Source: JAKAWQ01 sp963840545
GTDB lineage: Bacteria > Pseudomonadota > Alphaproteobacteria > Acetobacterales > Acetobacteraceae
NCBI GenBank assembly: GCA_963840545.1
Contig: CAWIZE010000010.1
Span: 1-64,000 of the forward strand
Direction: 5' to 3'
DNA length: 64,000 nt
The first letter of the stretch is position 1, and each line of letters opens with the position of its first letter. The notes beneath the pieces are model-generated. The model did no database searches. It was not told where the DNA came from and saw nothing but the letters and a program-made list of their open reading frames with translations. Below are positions 25,225 to 34,169 of this stretch, one piece after another. The translations under genes and the position numbers were made by a program.

Positions 25225-26190
25225 TCATGCAGCGGTCCTCCGCACCAGCAGCGGGTGCTCCGGGTCGTCGTAATTCACCGCCGTCGCGTGCCATCCTTCG
25301 GCATGTTTTTTCCAGTACAGCTCCTTCAGCTTGACGCTGATCGGGCCGGGCCGGTCGTTCGCCATGATGTTGTCGCCGATCGTGGCGTTGCCGACCCGCG
25401 CGCAGGGCATCACGCCGCCGGCCGTGGTCGAGCAGAACACCTCGTCCGCCGCCATGAGATCGGCGATCTTGAGCGGCGCGATTTTGCCGACCAGCCCGAG
25501 CTCGTCGCAAAGATCGAGCACCGAGCGGCGGGTCACGCCTTCCAGCGCGCCGCGGTCCGGGGTCGTCACCATGTTTCCCTTCACCACGAACACGTTGAAC
25601 CCGGAGCCTTCCGTGACAAAGCCCTCCGCATCGAGCAGGACGGCCGTCTCATATCCGTGGTCGTGCGCTTCGAGCAGCCCGCGCACGAAATCGCGCCATG
25701 AATAATTCTTGAATGTCGGATCGACGGAAAGGGGCGAGACGCGCGGCACGCTCGCGATCCAGAGATGGGCGCCCTTCTCCTGCACCTCCTTGGGAATGAC
25801 ATCGACCCAAGGGCAGGCATAGGCGATGAACGTGTTGTCGCAATCGGCGGGCCGGCGGGAGCCATAGATGCGGGGCACGCCGCGGGTGGAGAGCATCGCG
25901 ACGAACGCGTCGCGCAGCCCGCTCAGCGCGACGCAGCGCGCCAGGATCTCGCGCATCTCGTCGCGGGTCGCGGGCGGCGTCAGCCGGTAACCCTGCAGCG
26001 AGCGGTGGAAGCGATCGAGGTGGTCCTCCAGGCGGAAGAATTTTCCGCCCCAGACATGGGCGACGTCATAGGTCACGTCGGAGTGGATGAACCCCCAGTC
26101 CCCGACGGATATCCTGGCCTCCGCCATGGGCACGTACGCGCCGTTCATGTAAGCGGCTCCCATGGAGAAGTCCTGCATGGCGGGTGGCAT
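25225..26190 (-). CDS. Class IV (fold-type IV) aminotransferase, (R)-amine/D-amino-acid transaminase-like
   Basis: This 321-aa PLP enzyme shows the catalytic Lys region VDPTFKNYSWRDFVRGLLEA and the cofactor motif GFVTEGSGFNVFVV. The N-terminal block WGFIHSDVTYDVAHVWGGKF with FRLEDHLDRF closely resembles the (R)-selective amine:pyruvate transaminases of Aspergillus and Arthrobacter rather than typical IlvE. It is the last gene of a minus-strand run with two class III transaminases and an APC permease, which suggests amine or amino-acid catabolism. ATG 26190 has GGAG upstream. Substrate and stereochemistry are inferred from similarity by eye only. Confidence 0.8.
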   Translation of the reverse strand: MPPAMQDFSMGAAYMNGAYVPMAEARISVGDWGFIHSDVTYDVAHVWGGKFFRLEDHLDRFHRSLQGYRLTPPATRDEMREILARCVALSGLRDAFVAMLSTRGVPRIYGSRRPADCDNTFIAYACPWVDVIPKEVQEKGAHLWIASVPRVSPLSVDPTFKNYSWRDFVRGLLEAHDHGYETAVLLDAEGFVTEGSGFNVFVVKGNMVTTPDRGALEGVTRRSVLDLCDELGLVGKIAPLKIADLMAADEVFCSTTAGGVMPCARVGNATIGDNIMANDRPGPISVKLKELYWKKHAEGWHATAVNYDDPEHPLLVRRTAA

Positions 26191-26241
26191 CGCAAACGCT
26201 CCGAGCTCAGCTTCTTGACGAGTATCCTGCCGGCGCCCTGG

Positions 26242-27615
26242 CTAGAGAATTTCGGCGGTCAGCTCCTGGAGCGTCGCCGCGAATTTCTCCAGGATCTCCT
26301 CGGCCACCGTCTCGTCGATGATCAAGGGGGGCGCGAGCGCCACGGTATCGCCCATGCACCGCAGGATCAGGCCGTGCCGGAAGGCGATCCGGTCGAATTT
26401 CTGGCCCACTTTCGTGGCTTCCGGAAACGGCGCGCGGGTTGCCTTGTCGGCGACGAACTCGACGCCGATCATCAATCCGGCGCCGCGGACCTCGCCCACG
26501 ATCGGCGAGCCTTCGGCCAAGGCATCGAGGCGCGCCCGGATCTTCGCGCCGATCTCGCGGACATGGACGGACATGTCGCGCTCCTCGTAGATCTTGATCG
26601 CCTCGCTCGCGACCGCCGCCCCGACCGGATGGCCCGAGTTCGTGAACCCATGGCCGAACATCCCGCCTTCGCGATTGATCGCGCAGAGCGCGTCGTACAC
26701 CGTCCCCGCGACCACCACGGCGGAGATCGGGAAGTAGGACGAGGAGAGCCCCTTCGCCATCGCCATCATGTCCGGCTTCATGCCCACGGTCTGCTGCCCG
26801 AACCAGTTGCCGGTGCGGTGGAAGCCGCAGACGATCTCGTCGGCGAGGAGAAGAATATCGTTCTTCTCGAGCACCTGGCGGACGCGGGCGAAATACCCCT
26901 CGGGCGGGACGATGATGCCGCCGCCGGCCATGATCGGCTCGGCGATGAAGGCCGCGATCGTGTCGGCGCCCTCGCTCGCGATCATCGCCTCGAGATCGGC
27001 GATCAGGCGGTCGAGATACGCGGCCTCGCTCTCGCCCCCCGCCGGTCCGTGATAGGGGTCCGGCGTGGTCGTGTGGATGAAGCCCGGGATCGGCAGGCCG
27101 TATTCGCGATGCATGAACGCCAGCCCGCACATCGACGCCGCGGCGATCGTGCTGCCGTGGAACGCCTTCTGGCGGGCGATGATTTTTCTCTTCTCCGGCT
27201 TGCCGTTGGCCTTGTGGGTGAGCCAGGCCATCTTGACCATGGTCTCGTTGGCCTCGGAGCCCGAGGTGGCGAAATAGGCCTTTCCCCCCGCCATGCCCGA
27301 GAGATGGACGAGCTTTTCGGAAAGCTCCGCGACGGCCGCGCTCGTGCGATGGAAGAACGTATGATAGAAGCCGATCTGCTCGTATTGCCGCATCGCGGCC
27401 GCGATCAGCCGCTTGTTCGAGAAGCCGAGCGAGGCGCACCAGAGCCCCGCCATCGCATCGACATAGCACCGCCCGTCGGCATCGAAGACATGGGCGCCCT
27501 CGCCGCGCGTGATGACGACCGGGCCTTCCTTCTCGTGAACGAGAGGATTGGTCTGGGAGTGGATATGGTAGGCGACGTCGTTATGGACTGTCGAATTGGG
27601 GACGAGCTGGTCCAT
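26242..27615 (-). CDS. Class III aminotransferase (omega-amino acid/amine transaminase-like)
   Basis: This 457-aa fold-type I PLP transaminase has YFATSGSEANETMVKMAW (phosphate binding), AFHGSTIAAASMCG, FIAEPIMAGGGIIVPP, ILLLADEIVCGFHRTGNWFG (Asp to the pyridine N) and MAMAKGLSSSYFPISAVV (Schiff-base Lys). Close relatives transfer amino groups from omega-amino acids, putrescine or beta-alanine to pyruvate. GGGAG lies just upstream of ATG 27615. It sits between the permease gene and the class IV transaminase in the same orientation. Confidence 0.88.
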   Translation of the reverse strand: MDQLVPNSTVHNDVAYHIHSQTNPLVHEKEGPVVITRGEGAHVFDADGRCYVDAMAGLWCASLGFSNKRLIAAAMRQYEQIGFYHTFFHRTSAAVAELSEKLVHLSGMAGGKAYFATSGSEANETMVKMAWLTHKANGKPEKRKIIARQKAFHGSTIAAASMCGLAFMHREYGLPIPGFIHTTTPDPYHGPAGGESEAAYLDRLIADLEAMIASEGADTIAAFIAEPIMAGGGIIVPPEGYFARVRQVLEKNDILLLADEIVCGFHRTGNWFGQQTVGMKPDMMAMAKGLSSSYFPISAVVVAGTVYDALCAINREGGMFGHGFTNSGHPVGAAVASEAIKIYEERDMSVHVREIGAKIRARLDALAEGSPIVGEVRGAGLMIGVEFVADKATRAPFPEATKVGQKFDRIAFRHGLILRCMGDTVALAPPLIIDETVAEEILEKFAATLQELTAEIL

Positions 27616-27655
27616 GGTTTTCTCCCGCGTTTGATCCCGCGATTCGCAGGCGCGC

Positions 27656-29245
27656 TCAGTCGCCGTCCTCGACCGCGAGCGATTGCCCGAGGCCGCCGAG
27701 CAGCATCGCTTCTTCGGCGCGAATCGCCGCCTGCCGCGCCGCCACCTGCTCGCCGACCGGCGGGCCCGGGAAGCGCTTGCGCTCCAGCAGCAGCCATCCC
27801 AGGCCGAGCAGGACCACGAGCGCCACGACATAGGTGATGAGGATGTCGTTGGGCGGCTGGATGCCGATATAGATGATGCCGAGGCCGCCGAGGGTGGCGA
27901 TGACCGCGAAGGGCTTGGAGAGGGCGCCGAGCCTGAAAGGCCCGAACTCCTTCCAGCTCCTGCCCTCGGCGAAAAATCCCGCCGCCGTCGGCATGACATA
28001 AGCCACGTACAGGAACATCGCGGCCCCGGTCGCCAGCGCGTTGAAGGCGGGCGAGTAGAGCGTCGCCGCGGTGGCGAGGCCGGCACCTGCCCAGATGGCA
28101 TGGGCGGGGGTCCGATGGCGCGGATGCACCCGGCGGAGATACCGCGAGAACGGCAATCCGCCATCGCGGGAGAAGGCATACATCAGCCGCGAATAGGCGG
28201 TGACGCCGGCCAGGCCGCAGAGATAATTGGCGACGACGATGCTGACATAGAGCACCCCCCGAACCCAGCCGGGAACCGGCAGGCCGCTCAGGAGCGCGAA
28301 GAAGACGTTTCCGCCGTTTTTCGCCGCCGCCGCCGGATTTGGCATCGCCAGGACGAAGGAGCAGACCATGACCCAGCCGAAGACGGTCGAAATGACGACC
28401 GAGGAGATGATCCCCTTCGGCACGTTCCATCGTGCGTTGACAGTTTCCTCCGCAGTGTGCGCCGAGGCGTCGTAGCCGGTGATGGTGTAGAGCGGCAGGA
28501 GCAGGCTGAGGCCGAATATGAGCAGCACGTTGTGCAGGTGGTTGGGATAGACCCCGCCGCCCGCCGCACCGGTGTAGTTCGTGAATTGCACCAGGCGCCC
28601 GAAGTGAAATCCCGGCGCCGCGATCAGCATGACGATGACGAGGAAGATCGCCACGGCCAGGATGAAATACCCGGAGAAATCAGTCAGAAGCCGCGTTTCG
28701 CGCAAGGAGAAATGATTGAGCGCGGCCTGGCTCGCGGTGACGAGCACCATTCCCGCGAGCTGCTGCCAGAAGCCCCAGTGCGAGACGTCGATGCCGAACA
28801 TGTTCGTCAGCACGAGCTGGGTGAACAGCAGGTAGACGCCGACATTCACCGACCCGATGCCGATGATGTATCCGGCGAGGTTGATCCACGCCGTCGCCCA
28901 TCCCCAGCCGCGCCCGCCGAGGATCGTCGACCAGTGGTAGAGCCCGCCGGCGGTCGGGTAGGCGGAGGCGATCTGGCCCATCGAGGACGCGACGATAAGG
29001 GCAAAGAGGCCACCGACCAGCCAGCCGATGCAGACGGCAAATCCGCCGCCCGCCGAGTAGGCGAGCTGAAACGACGTGACCCCGCCGGCCAGGATGCAGA
29101 TCACTGCGAAGGAGACGGCGAAGTTGGAAAAGACCTTCATCCCGCGGGACAGTTCCTGGGCATAGCCCATCTGGTGGAGAACGGCCACGTCCTCGGCGAT
29201 CACCGCGGCATCGGAGAGAACGGGCGTCGGATCGGTCATCTTCAT
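27656..29245 (-). CDS. APC-superfamily amino acid/amine permease
   Basis: This 529-aa protein has about 12 hydrophobic segments. The amino-acid permease N-terminal pattern includes YAQELSRGMKVFSNFAVSFA and SFQLAYSAGGGFAVCIGWL, then SSMGQIASAYPTAGGLYHWS, a conserved block of the amino acid/choline transporter type. It also has GYDASAHTAEETVNARWNVP in the middle loop. It probably imports the amine or amino acid processed by the flanking transaminases. About 40 nt separate it from the downstream transaminase gene. Confidence 0.88.
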   Translation of the reverse strand: MKMTDPTPVLSDAAVIAEDVAVLHQMGYAQELSRGMKVFSNFAVSFAVICILAGGVTSFQLAYSAGGGFAVCIGWLVGGLFALIVASSMGQIASAYPTAGGLYHWSTILGGRGWGWATAWINLAGYIIGIGSVNVGVYLLFTQLVLTNMFGIDVSHWGFWQQLAGMVLVTASQAALNHFSLRETRLLTDFSGYFILAVAIFLVIVMLIAAPGFHFGRLVQFTNYTGAAGGGVYPNHLHNVLLIFGLSLLLPLYTITGYDASAHTAEETVNARWNVPKGIISSVVISTVFGWVMVCSFVLAMPNPAAAAKNGGNVFFALLSGLPVPGWVRGVLYVSIVVANYLCGLAGVTAYSRLMYAFSRDGGLPFSRYLRRVHPRHRTPAHAIWAGAGLATAATLYSPAFNALATGAAMFLYVAYVMPTAAGFFAEGRSWKEFGPFRLGALSKPFAVIATLGGLGIIYIGIQPPNDILITYVVALVVLLGLGWLLLERKRFPGPPVGEQVAARQAAIRAEEAMLLGGLGQSLAVEDGD

Positions 29246-29314
29246 GCTCCCTTCAACGGTGTCGATACGCCAGCCCGGTATGCGGCCGTCTCTCCCATCC
29301 CGCGTTTCGGCGCC

Positions 29315-30553
29315 TCACTCTGCGGCGAGGGCGTGAAGAGCCTGGACCGCCCGGAAGCCATGCGCGGCGGCCTCGAGCGCGTGGTCGATATCCGCCTCCG
29401 TATGCGCGGCGGAGAGGAACATGGTGTGGGTCGGGTGGAAGTAGACGCCGTGCGCGATCGCCGCCGAGCAAAAGGAAAAACCCTTGCGGCAATCGGGATC
29501 GTCGGCGAACAGCAAAGCCGGCATCTGGACCGGCCCGGTCTGGCGGATCGGGATGCCGTGGCGCCGGCTCAGCGCCTCGAGCCCGTCGCGCAGCCGCCCG
29601 CCCAGCCGGGTCATGTGCCCCACCGCATCGGTGCCGAGCAGGGCGCGAATGGTCGCCAGGCTCGCCGCCATCGGCACGGACGCCGTCCAGAACGAGCCGG
29701 TCGAGAAGACCGCGGCGGCGGGCGCGCGGAAACGGTCATTGCCGGTCAGCGCCGCCAGCGCATAGCCATTCGAGATCGCCTTGCTCCACGACGAGAGGTC
29801 GGGCCGGATCCCGAAGGGCTCCCAGCTTCCGCCGGTGTGCAGCCGGAACCCGGCGCGGACGTCATCGACGATCAGTGCCGCGTCGGCTTCGTCGCAAATC
29901 GCCCGCGTCCGTCTCGCGAATTCCGGATCGGGCAGCTCCTGGTCCCGTCCGAGATCGTGGCGGAAGGCGGTGACGATGATCGCCGCGAGATCGCCCTTCG
30001 CCGCTTCGGCGGCGCGCTCGAGGCTCGCGCTGTCGTTGTATTCGAACGCAACGATATGCGCCCGGTCCTCGGCGGTGACACCAAGCACGGAGGGCGAGCA
30101 CCAGGGGGCGGACCCATGGTAGGACCCCCGCGCGAGAAGGATCTTCCGCCGCCCCGTGCCGGCGCGCGCGATCGTCACCGCCGCGGTGGTGGCGTCGTTG
30201 CCGTTCTTCTTGAACTGCACCCAATCGGCATGCGCGATGGTCGCGACGAAGAGCTCGGCCAGCTCGACCATCACCTCGCCGGGCCCGTTCAGGCAATCGC
30301 CCCGCGCCGCCTGGGCGCGCGCCGCCTCGTCCACCGCCTCATGACAATGGCCGAGGATGATCGGCCCCCAGCTGCAAACGAAATCGACATAGCGATTGCC
30401 GTCAACGTCCCAGAGGTGGCAGCCTTGCGCGCGGCTGAAATATTGCGGGTAGCCCGGCGGCAGCGCGGCCGCGTTCTGATGACCCCACATCCCGCCGGGG
30501 ACCACACGTTGCGCCCGCGATACCAACGCCGCGTTCCGGGACAGATCCCGCAT
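29315..30553 (-). CDS. Class III aminotransferase, glutamate-1-semialdehyde aminomutase-like
   Basis: The 412-aa PLP protein resembles HemL-type aminomutases: RVVPGGMWGHQNAAALPPGY, VDFVCSWGPIILGHCHEAVD, the NGNDATTAAVTIAR cofactor stretch, ALIVDDVRAGFRL and the Lys motif SSWSKAISNGYALAALTG. Typical HemL has NSGTEA where this has KNGNDA, so it is a divergent paralogue rather than the tetrapyrrole enzyme. The frame opens at TTG 30592, but ATG 30553 has GAGGAGG at a workable distance. It starts the minus-strand transaminase/permease run and is divergent from the LuxR gene. Confidence 0.82.
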   Translation of the reverse strand: MRDLSRNAALVSRAQRVVPGGMWGHQNAAALPPGYPQYFSRAQGCHLWDVDGNRYVDFVCSWGPIILGHCHEAVDEAARAQAARGDCLNGPGEVMVELAELFVATIAHADWVQFKKNGNDATTAAVTIARAGTGRRKILLARGSYHGSAPWCSPSVLGVTAEDRAHIVAFEYNDSASLERAAEAAKGDLAAIIVTAFRHDLGRDQELPDPEFARRTRAICDEADAALIVDDVRAGFRLHTGGSWEPFGIRPDLSSWSKAISNGYALAALTGNDRFRAPAAAVFSTGSFWTASVPMAASLATIRALLGTDAVGHMTRLGGRLRDGLEALSRRHGIPIRQTGPVQMPALLFADDPDCRKGFSFCSAAIAHGVYFHPTHTMFLSAAHTEADIDHALEAAAHGFRAVQALHALAAE

Positions 30554-30689
30554 CCGGCCATCCCCCTCCTCGTCATCCGCAAGCTTGCCCAAACGAGGCG
30601 GTGCGACGCATCAACCGAAGGGATGAGCCACGGCACAAAATTTGCAAGCGTGGACCGCACGAGATCAAGCTCACGGCGAGGAGCGAGCG

Positions 30690-31403
30690 ATGTCCATCAA
30701 CCCGGCTTGTTCCGCCCGGGGCGACCCGGAAGCCGCTGAAATCACGCGATTTGGCCGAACGGCGCTGCGTGCCTCAGCGTCCATATTCTTTTGGGTCGAG
30801 GGCGCCATCGGCATGATGGACATTCAGCTCGAGGGCGTGCCGCCGCATTTTTTCCATCACTATGCCGCGCAAATGGTCAATCTCGATCCTCAGCATGTCA
30901 GCAGGATGGAGGTCGGCCGCCAGAGCGTCGCGCAGCTTCGCCCCGCGCTCGGGACGCCGACGAGCGGGAACGAGACCTACAGCAGCTTCCTCGGTCGTTA
31001 CGGCATCGTCGACGTGATCGACCTCTTGTTCTGGAGCGAGGGCAGGCCGGTCGCCGGCCTCGGCCTGATGAAGCGGCCGAGCGATCCGCCCGTCTGCGCC
31101 GCCGCGATCGAGACCGCGGTCGCCCTGCAACGCTTCGTCGAATACAATCTCCGCCGCCACAGCCGCGTCGCTGAGCAGCGGCTTCGCCATGTCCTGATGC
31201 GCGGCTACCAGCTGACGGCCCGGGAAAGCAGCGTCGCCGAGCTCGTGGCCCAGGGCCATACCAATGCCGAGATCGCCGGCCGCCTGGATGTCAGCCTTCC
31301 GACGGTGAAGACGCATCTGCTGCACGTGCTGGCCAAGACCGGCTGCGAGAACCGCACCCGTCTCGCGGCAACGCTTGCGCAGGAGAAGGCCGGCTGCAAT
31401 TGA
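30690..31403 (+). CDS. LuxR-family transcriptional regulator
   Basis: This 237-aa regulator ends in a LuxR HTH (about 175-230; LTARESSVAELVAQGHTNAE followed by IAGRLDVSLPTVKTHLLHVL). The N-terminal 160 residues are an uncharacterised sensor region without a clear receiver or autoinducer domain. GAGGAG precedes ATG 30690. It is transcribed away from the transaminase/permease genes, with about 135 bp between starts. Local control of that operon is a reasonable inference. Confidence 0.83.
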   Translation: MSINPACSARGDPEAAEITRFGRTALRASASIFFWVEGAIGMMDIQLEGVPPHFFHHYAAQMVNLDPQHVSRMEVGRQSVAQLRPALGTPTSGNETYSSFLGRYGIVDVIDLLFWSEGRPVAGLGLMKRPSDPPVCAAAIETAVALQRFVEYNLRRHSRVAEQRLRHVLMRGYQLTARESSVAELVAQGHTNAEIAGRLDVSLPTVKTHLLHVLAKTGCENRTRLAATLAQEKAGCN

Positions 31404-31424
31404 GCAGGGGCCGGGGCCGCACGC

Positions 31425-33143
31425 TCACCGGGCCCCGCCCGGCCTGAGCGCCCGCACCGCCTCCTCCGTCGAGTGGAAGATGCGCGTCGTCCCGATCGCA
31501 TCGAGCAGCCCGCTGATCGCCGCCGCCGCTTTCGCCTGCGCCGCCCCGAGCCGCGCCAGCGCGACCTCGATCCCCCGCTCGCGCAGCGCCGCCACCGCCG
31601 CGCGCAGGATCACCGCCCCGGTATAGTCGATCGAATCGACCCCGCTCGCATCGATCACCACCAACCGCACCGGCATTTCCCCGGGCATTTCCCCGGGCAT
31701 CTCCCCGGGCATCTCCCCGGGCGCCCGCGCCGCGATCGCCGCTTCCAACCGCTTCCTGATATAATGGACGTTGGTGAAGTTGATCGGCGCCGCCGGCGCG
31801 AACACCAGCACGCCCGGCTCCCGCTCGCCCTTGTCGATCTCGCCCGGCGCCCACCAGATCGTCGTCCCCGGGATCCGCTCGAGCTCCATGCAGGCCGGCC
31901 GCGCCACGGCGTAGATGCTGTGCAGCAGCGAGAGCACGACCGAGAGCCCCACCCCCATCTCGATCGGCAGCGCGATGACGAGCCCCGCGCTCGCCGCGAC
32001 GAGAAAAATCTCCGGGCCGCCGCCGCGCGCGATCGCGATCATCTGCCTGAGGCGAAAAATGCGGAAGGCGATGAAGACCAGCACCGCCGAGAGCGCCGCC
32101 ACCGGCACATAGGCGAAGGCCCGCCCGGCCGCCACCGCCAGCAGCACCATCGTCGCCGCCGCCACCAGCGCCACCATCTGCGACCGCCCGCCCGCCGCCG
32201 CCACCACGGCCGTGCTCGGCGGGCTCGCATCCACCGCGAAGGCGCCGAGCAGCGCCGCCACGATGTTCGCAGCCCCCACGCCGCCGAAATCGCGGCTCAC
32301 CTGCTCCTCCTCGCCCGCCGCGGGAAAACTCCGCGTCACCGCCGCCGTCTGCATCATGCAGACGAAGGCGACCGTGAGCGCGAGCGGCAGCAGCGCCACC
32401 ACATCGCCGAGCCCGACCCGCCCGAGCACGATCCGCGGCGTCGGCGCCGCAAGCACGCCCAGCACCGCCACGCCGTGCCGCTCGAGCCCGAACCCCCACA
32501 CCGCGAGCCCGGCCCCCGCCAGCCCCACCAGCGCGCCCGGGATCCGCGTGTTCGGCCGCTGGCCGAGCAGCGTCGCCGCGAGCACGCCGAGCCCGATCGC
32601 GGCCGTCGCCGGCTCGGCCTCGGGCAACCGCCGGACCAATGCCACGAGCCGCACCACCACGTGTCCGCCGCCCACCGTGATCCCGAGCATCCCCGGCAGC
32701 TGCCCGACGAGGATCTGCACCGCGATCCCGGCGAGGAACCCGACCGTCACCGGAATCGAGAGCAGATCGGCGATCCACCCCGCCCGCGCCGTGCCGACGA
32801 TCACCAGGATCACGCCCACCAGCAGCGCCAGCAGCGCCGCCAGCGCCGCGTAGCGCGCCGGGTCCGCCGCCGCGAGTGCCGCGAGCGCGCCGGCGAAGAT
32901 CGGCGCGATCGTCGAATCGGCCGCCACCGAGGCGAAGCGATGCGCGCCGAAGGCCGCGAACCCGAGCGCCCCGGCAACGAACGCAAGCAGCCCGCTCTCC
33001 GGCGGCAGGCCCGCCAGCCGCGCCGTCGCGAGCTGCCCGGGCAGCGCGATCGCCAGCAGCATGAACCCCGCCATCACGTCCCGCGGCAGGAACGCGAGCC
33101 GGTAGCCCTGGAGCGAGCGGAAGAGACGGGCCTCGCGCGGCAC
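31425..33143 (-). CDS. SulP-family anion permease with STAS domain
   Basis: This 572-aa inner-membrane transporter begins with the SulP sequence DVMAGFMLLAIALPGQLATA RLAG-type core and shows about 10-12 hydrophobic segments, including LVGVILVIVGTARAGWIADL and LSIPVTVGFLAGIAVQILVG. The C-terminal STAS domain has RLVVIDASGVDSIDYTGAVI. The family carries sulfate, bicarbonate or dicarboxylates; the substrate is not readable. The start is GTG 33143. Just before the STAS beta-strand, a 12-bp unit is repeated four times in frame, giving the MPGE repeat (31672-31719). Confidence 0.88.
   Translation of the reverse strand: MPREARLFRSLQGYRLAFLPRDVMAGFMLLAIALPGQLATARLAGLPPESGLLAFVAGALGFAAFGAHRFASVAADSTIAPIFAGALAALAAADPARYAALAALLALLVGVILVIVGTARAGWIADLLSIPVTVGFLAGIAVQILVGQLPGMLGITVGGGHVVVRLVALVRRLPEAEPATAAIGLGVLAATLLGQRPNTRIPGALVGLAGAGLAVWGFGLERHGVAVLGVLAAPTPRIVLGRVGLGDVVALLPLALTVAFVCMMQTAAVTRSFPAAGEEEQVSRDFGGVGAANIVAALLGAFAVDASPPSTAVVAAAGGRSQMVALVAAATMVLLAVAAGRAFAYVPVAALSAVLVFIAFRIFRLRQMIAIARGGGPEIFLVAASAGLVIALPIEMGVGLSVVLSLLHSIYAVARPACMELERIPGTTIWWAPGEIDKGEREPGVLVFAPAAPINFTNVHYIRKRLEAAIAARAPGEMPGEMPGEMPGEMPVRLVVIDASGVDSIDYTGAVILRAAVAALRERGIEVALARLGAAQAKAAAAISGLLDAIGTTRIFHSTEEAVRALRPGGAR
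31672..31719. repeat. 12-bp tandem repeat x4 inside the SulP gene
   Basis: The unit GGCATTTCCCCG/GGCATCTCCCCG occurs four times with one variable base. On the coding strand it adds MPGE units in a loop between the transport and STAS domains without breaking the frame. Confidence 0.9.
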
Positions 33144-33151
33144 CTGCGCCG

Positions 33152-33221
33152 CCCCCGGCTCAGCCCCGGCTCAGCCCCGGCTCAGCCCCCGGCTCAGCCC
33201 CCGGCTCAGCCCCCGGCTCAG
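33152..33221. repeat. 11-12 bp tandem repeat x6 between SulP and PPK2 genes
   Basis: Six copies of (C)CCCCGGCTCAG lie just upstream of the SulP GTG start and downstream of the PPK2 stop. They fill almost all of the spacer between the two genes and include the region where the SulP ribosome site would be. Confidence 0.9.
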
Positions 33222-33227
33222 CCATGC

Positions 33228-34082
33228 TCAGCCACGCGGATGCCCGGCTTTCTCCTCCTTCACCGCCGCGTGGTACTCGCGCCGGATCTTCGCCAGATCG
33301 ACCGCGGGCTTCGGGTAGCTCATCCCGAGCTTTTCCATCGTCGCCACGACGATCGCCGAGACCGCCAGGTTGCGGAACCATTTATGGTTCGCCGGCACCA
33401 CGTACCACGGTGCCTGCGCCACGCTCGTCCGCGCCAGCGCCTCCTCGAAGGCCGCCCTATAGGCGTCCCAGTGCTCGCGCTCGGCATAGTCCGCTGCGCT
33501 GATCTTCCAGTTCCGCGCCGGGTCCTCGAGCCGCTCGGCGAAGCGCGCAAGCTGCTCCTCCTTGCTGATATGGAGGAAGAATTTCAGGATCGTCGTCCCG
33601 TTCCCGGCGAGCAGCGCCTCGAATTCGCGGATCCGCGCGTAACGGGCCTCCCAGGTCGGCTGGTCGATCAGCCCGTGCACGCGCGTCACCAGCACGTCCT
33701 CGTAGTGCGAGCGGTTGAAGATCGCGATCTCGCCCTTCCCCGGCACGCGCCGGTGGATCCGCCAGAGGAAATCGTGGGCGAGCTCCGCCGGCGTCGGCTG
33801 CTTGAACCCGGCGACGCTCGCGCCCTGCGGGTTCAGCGCGCCGAAGACGTGGTTCACCGTGCCGTCCTTGCCCCCGGCGTCCATCGCCTGGAGCACGATC
33901 AGCACCGCGCGCTTCTTCTCGGCGTAGAGCAGCGATTGCAGCGCGGCGAGCTTGCCCCGGGTGAGCTCGGTCTCGGCCTTCGCCGCCTCCGCCGTCTCGT
34001 GATGGCCCTTGAACGCTGGGTCGATGTCGCGCAGGCGGAGCGTCTCCCCCTCCGCGACCCGGAATTTCTCCGGGAAATCCAT
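33228..34082 (-). CDS. Polyphosphate kinase 2 family protein (PPK2)
   Basis: This 284-aa enzyme transfers phosphate between polyphosphate and nucleotides. It has Walker A LQAMDAGGKDGTVNHVFGAL, the lid and Walker B region IAIFNRSHYEDVLVTRVHGL, and the conserved FKQPTPAELAHDFLWRIHRR plus SAADYAEREHWDAYRAAFEE. The single PPK2 domain and these blocks fit the shorter PPK2 groups that phosphorylate AMP and ADP. It is separated from the SulP gene only by the tandem repeat. Nucleotide preference cannot be fixed from sequence. Confidence 0.92.
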   Translation of the reverse strand: MDFPEKFRVAEGETLRLRDIDPAFKGHHETAEAAKAETELTRGKLAALQSLLYAEKKRAVLIVLQAMDAGGKDGTVNHVFGALNPQGASVAGFKQPTPAELAHDFLWRIHRRVPGKGEIAIFNRSHYEDVLVTRVHGLIDQPTWEARYARIREFEALLAGNGTTILKFFLHISKEEQLARFAERLEDPARNWKISAADYAEREHWDAYRAAFEEALARTSVAQAPWYVVPANHKWFRNLAVSAIVVATMEKLGMSYPKPAVDLAKIRREYHAAVKEEKAGHPRG

Positions 34083-34169
34083 TTTTCCCCCTGCGCCGGT
34101 TCGCCCCGCCCGCCGGGCGAGGCCTCGCGTCCCTATCTCAAGGGAAACGGCGCCGGAAGAAAGAGCCCG

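Noticed and set aside
29315..30553. Annotation as the tetrapyrrole-pathway HemL
   Set aside because: The cofactor motif differs (KNGNDA), it sits with a permease and other transaminases, and alphaproteobacteria normally make 5-aminolevulinate by the C4 route.
27683..30739. About 1000-codon plus-strand open frame opposite the permease and transaminase
   Set aside because: It is a high-GC antisense shadow of two clear genes, with low-complexity Arg/Asp/Gly sequence and no motifs.
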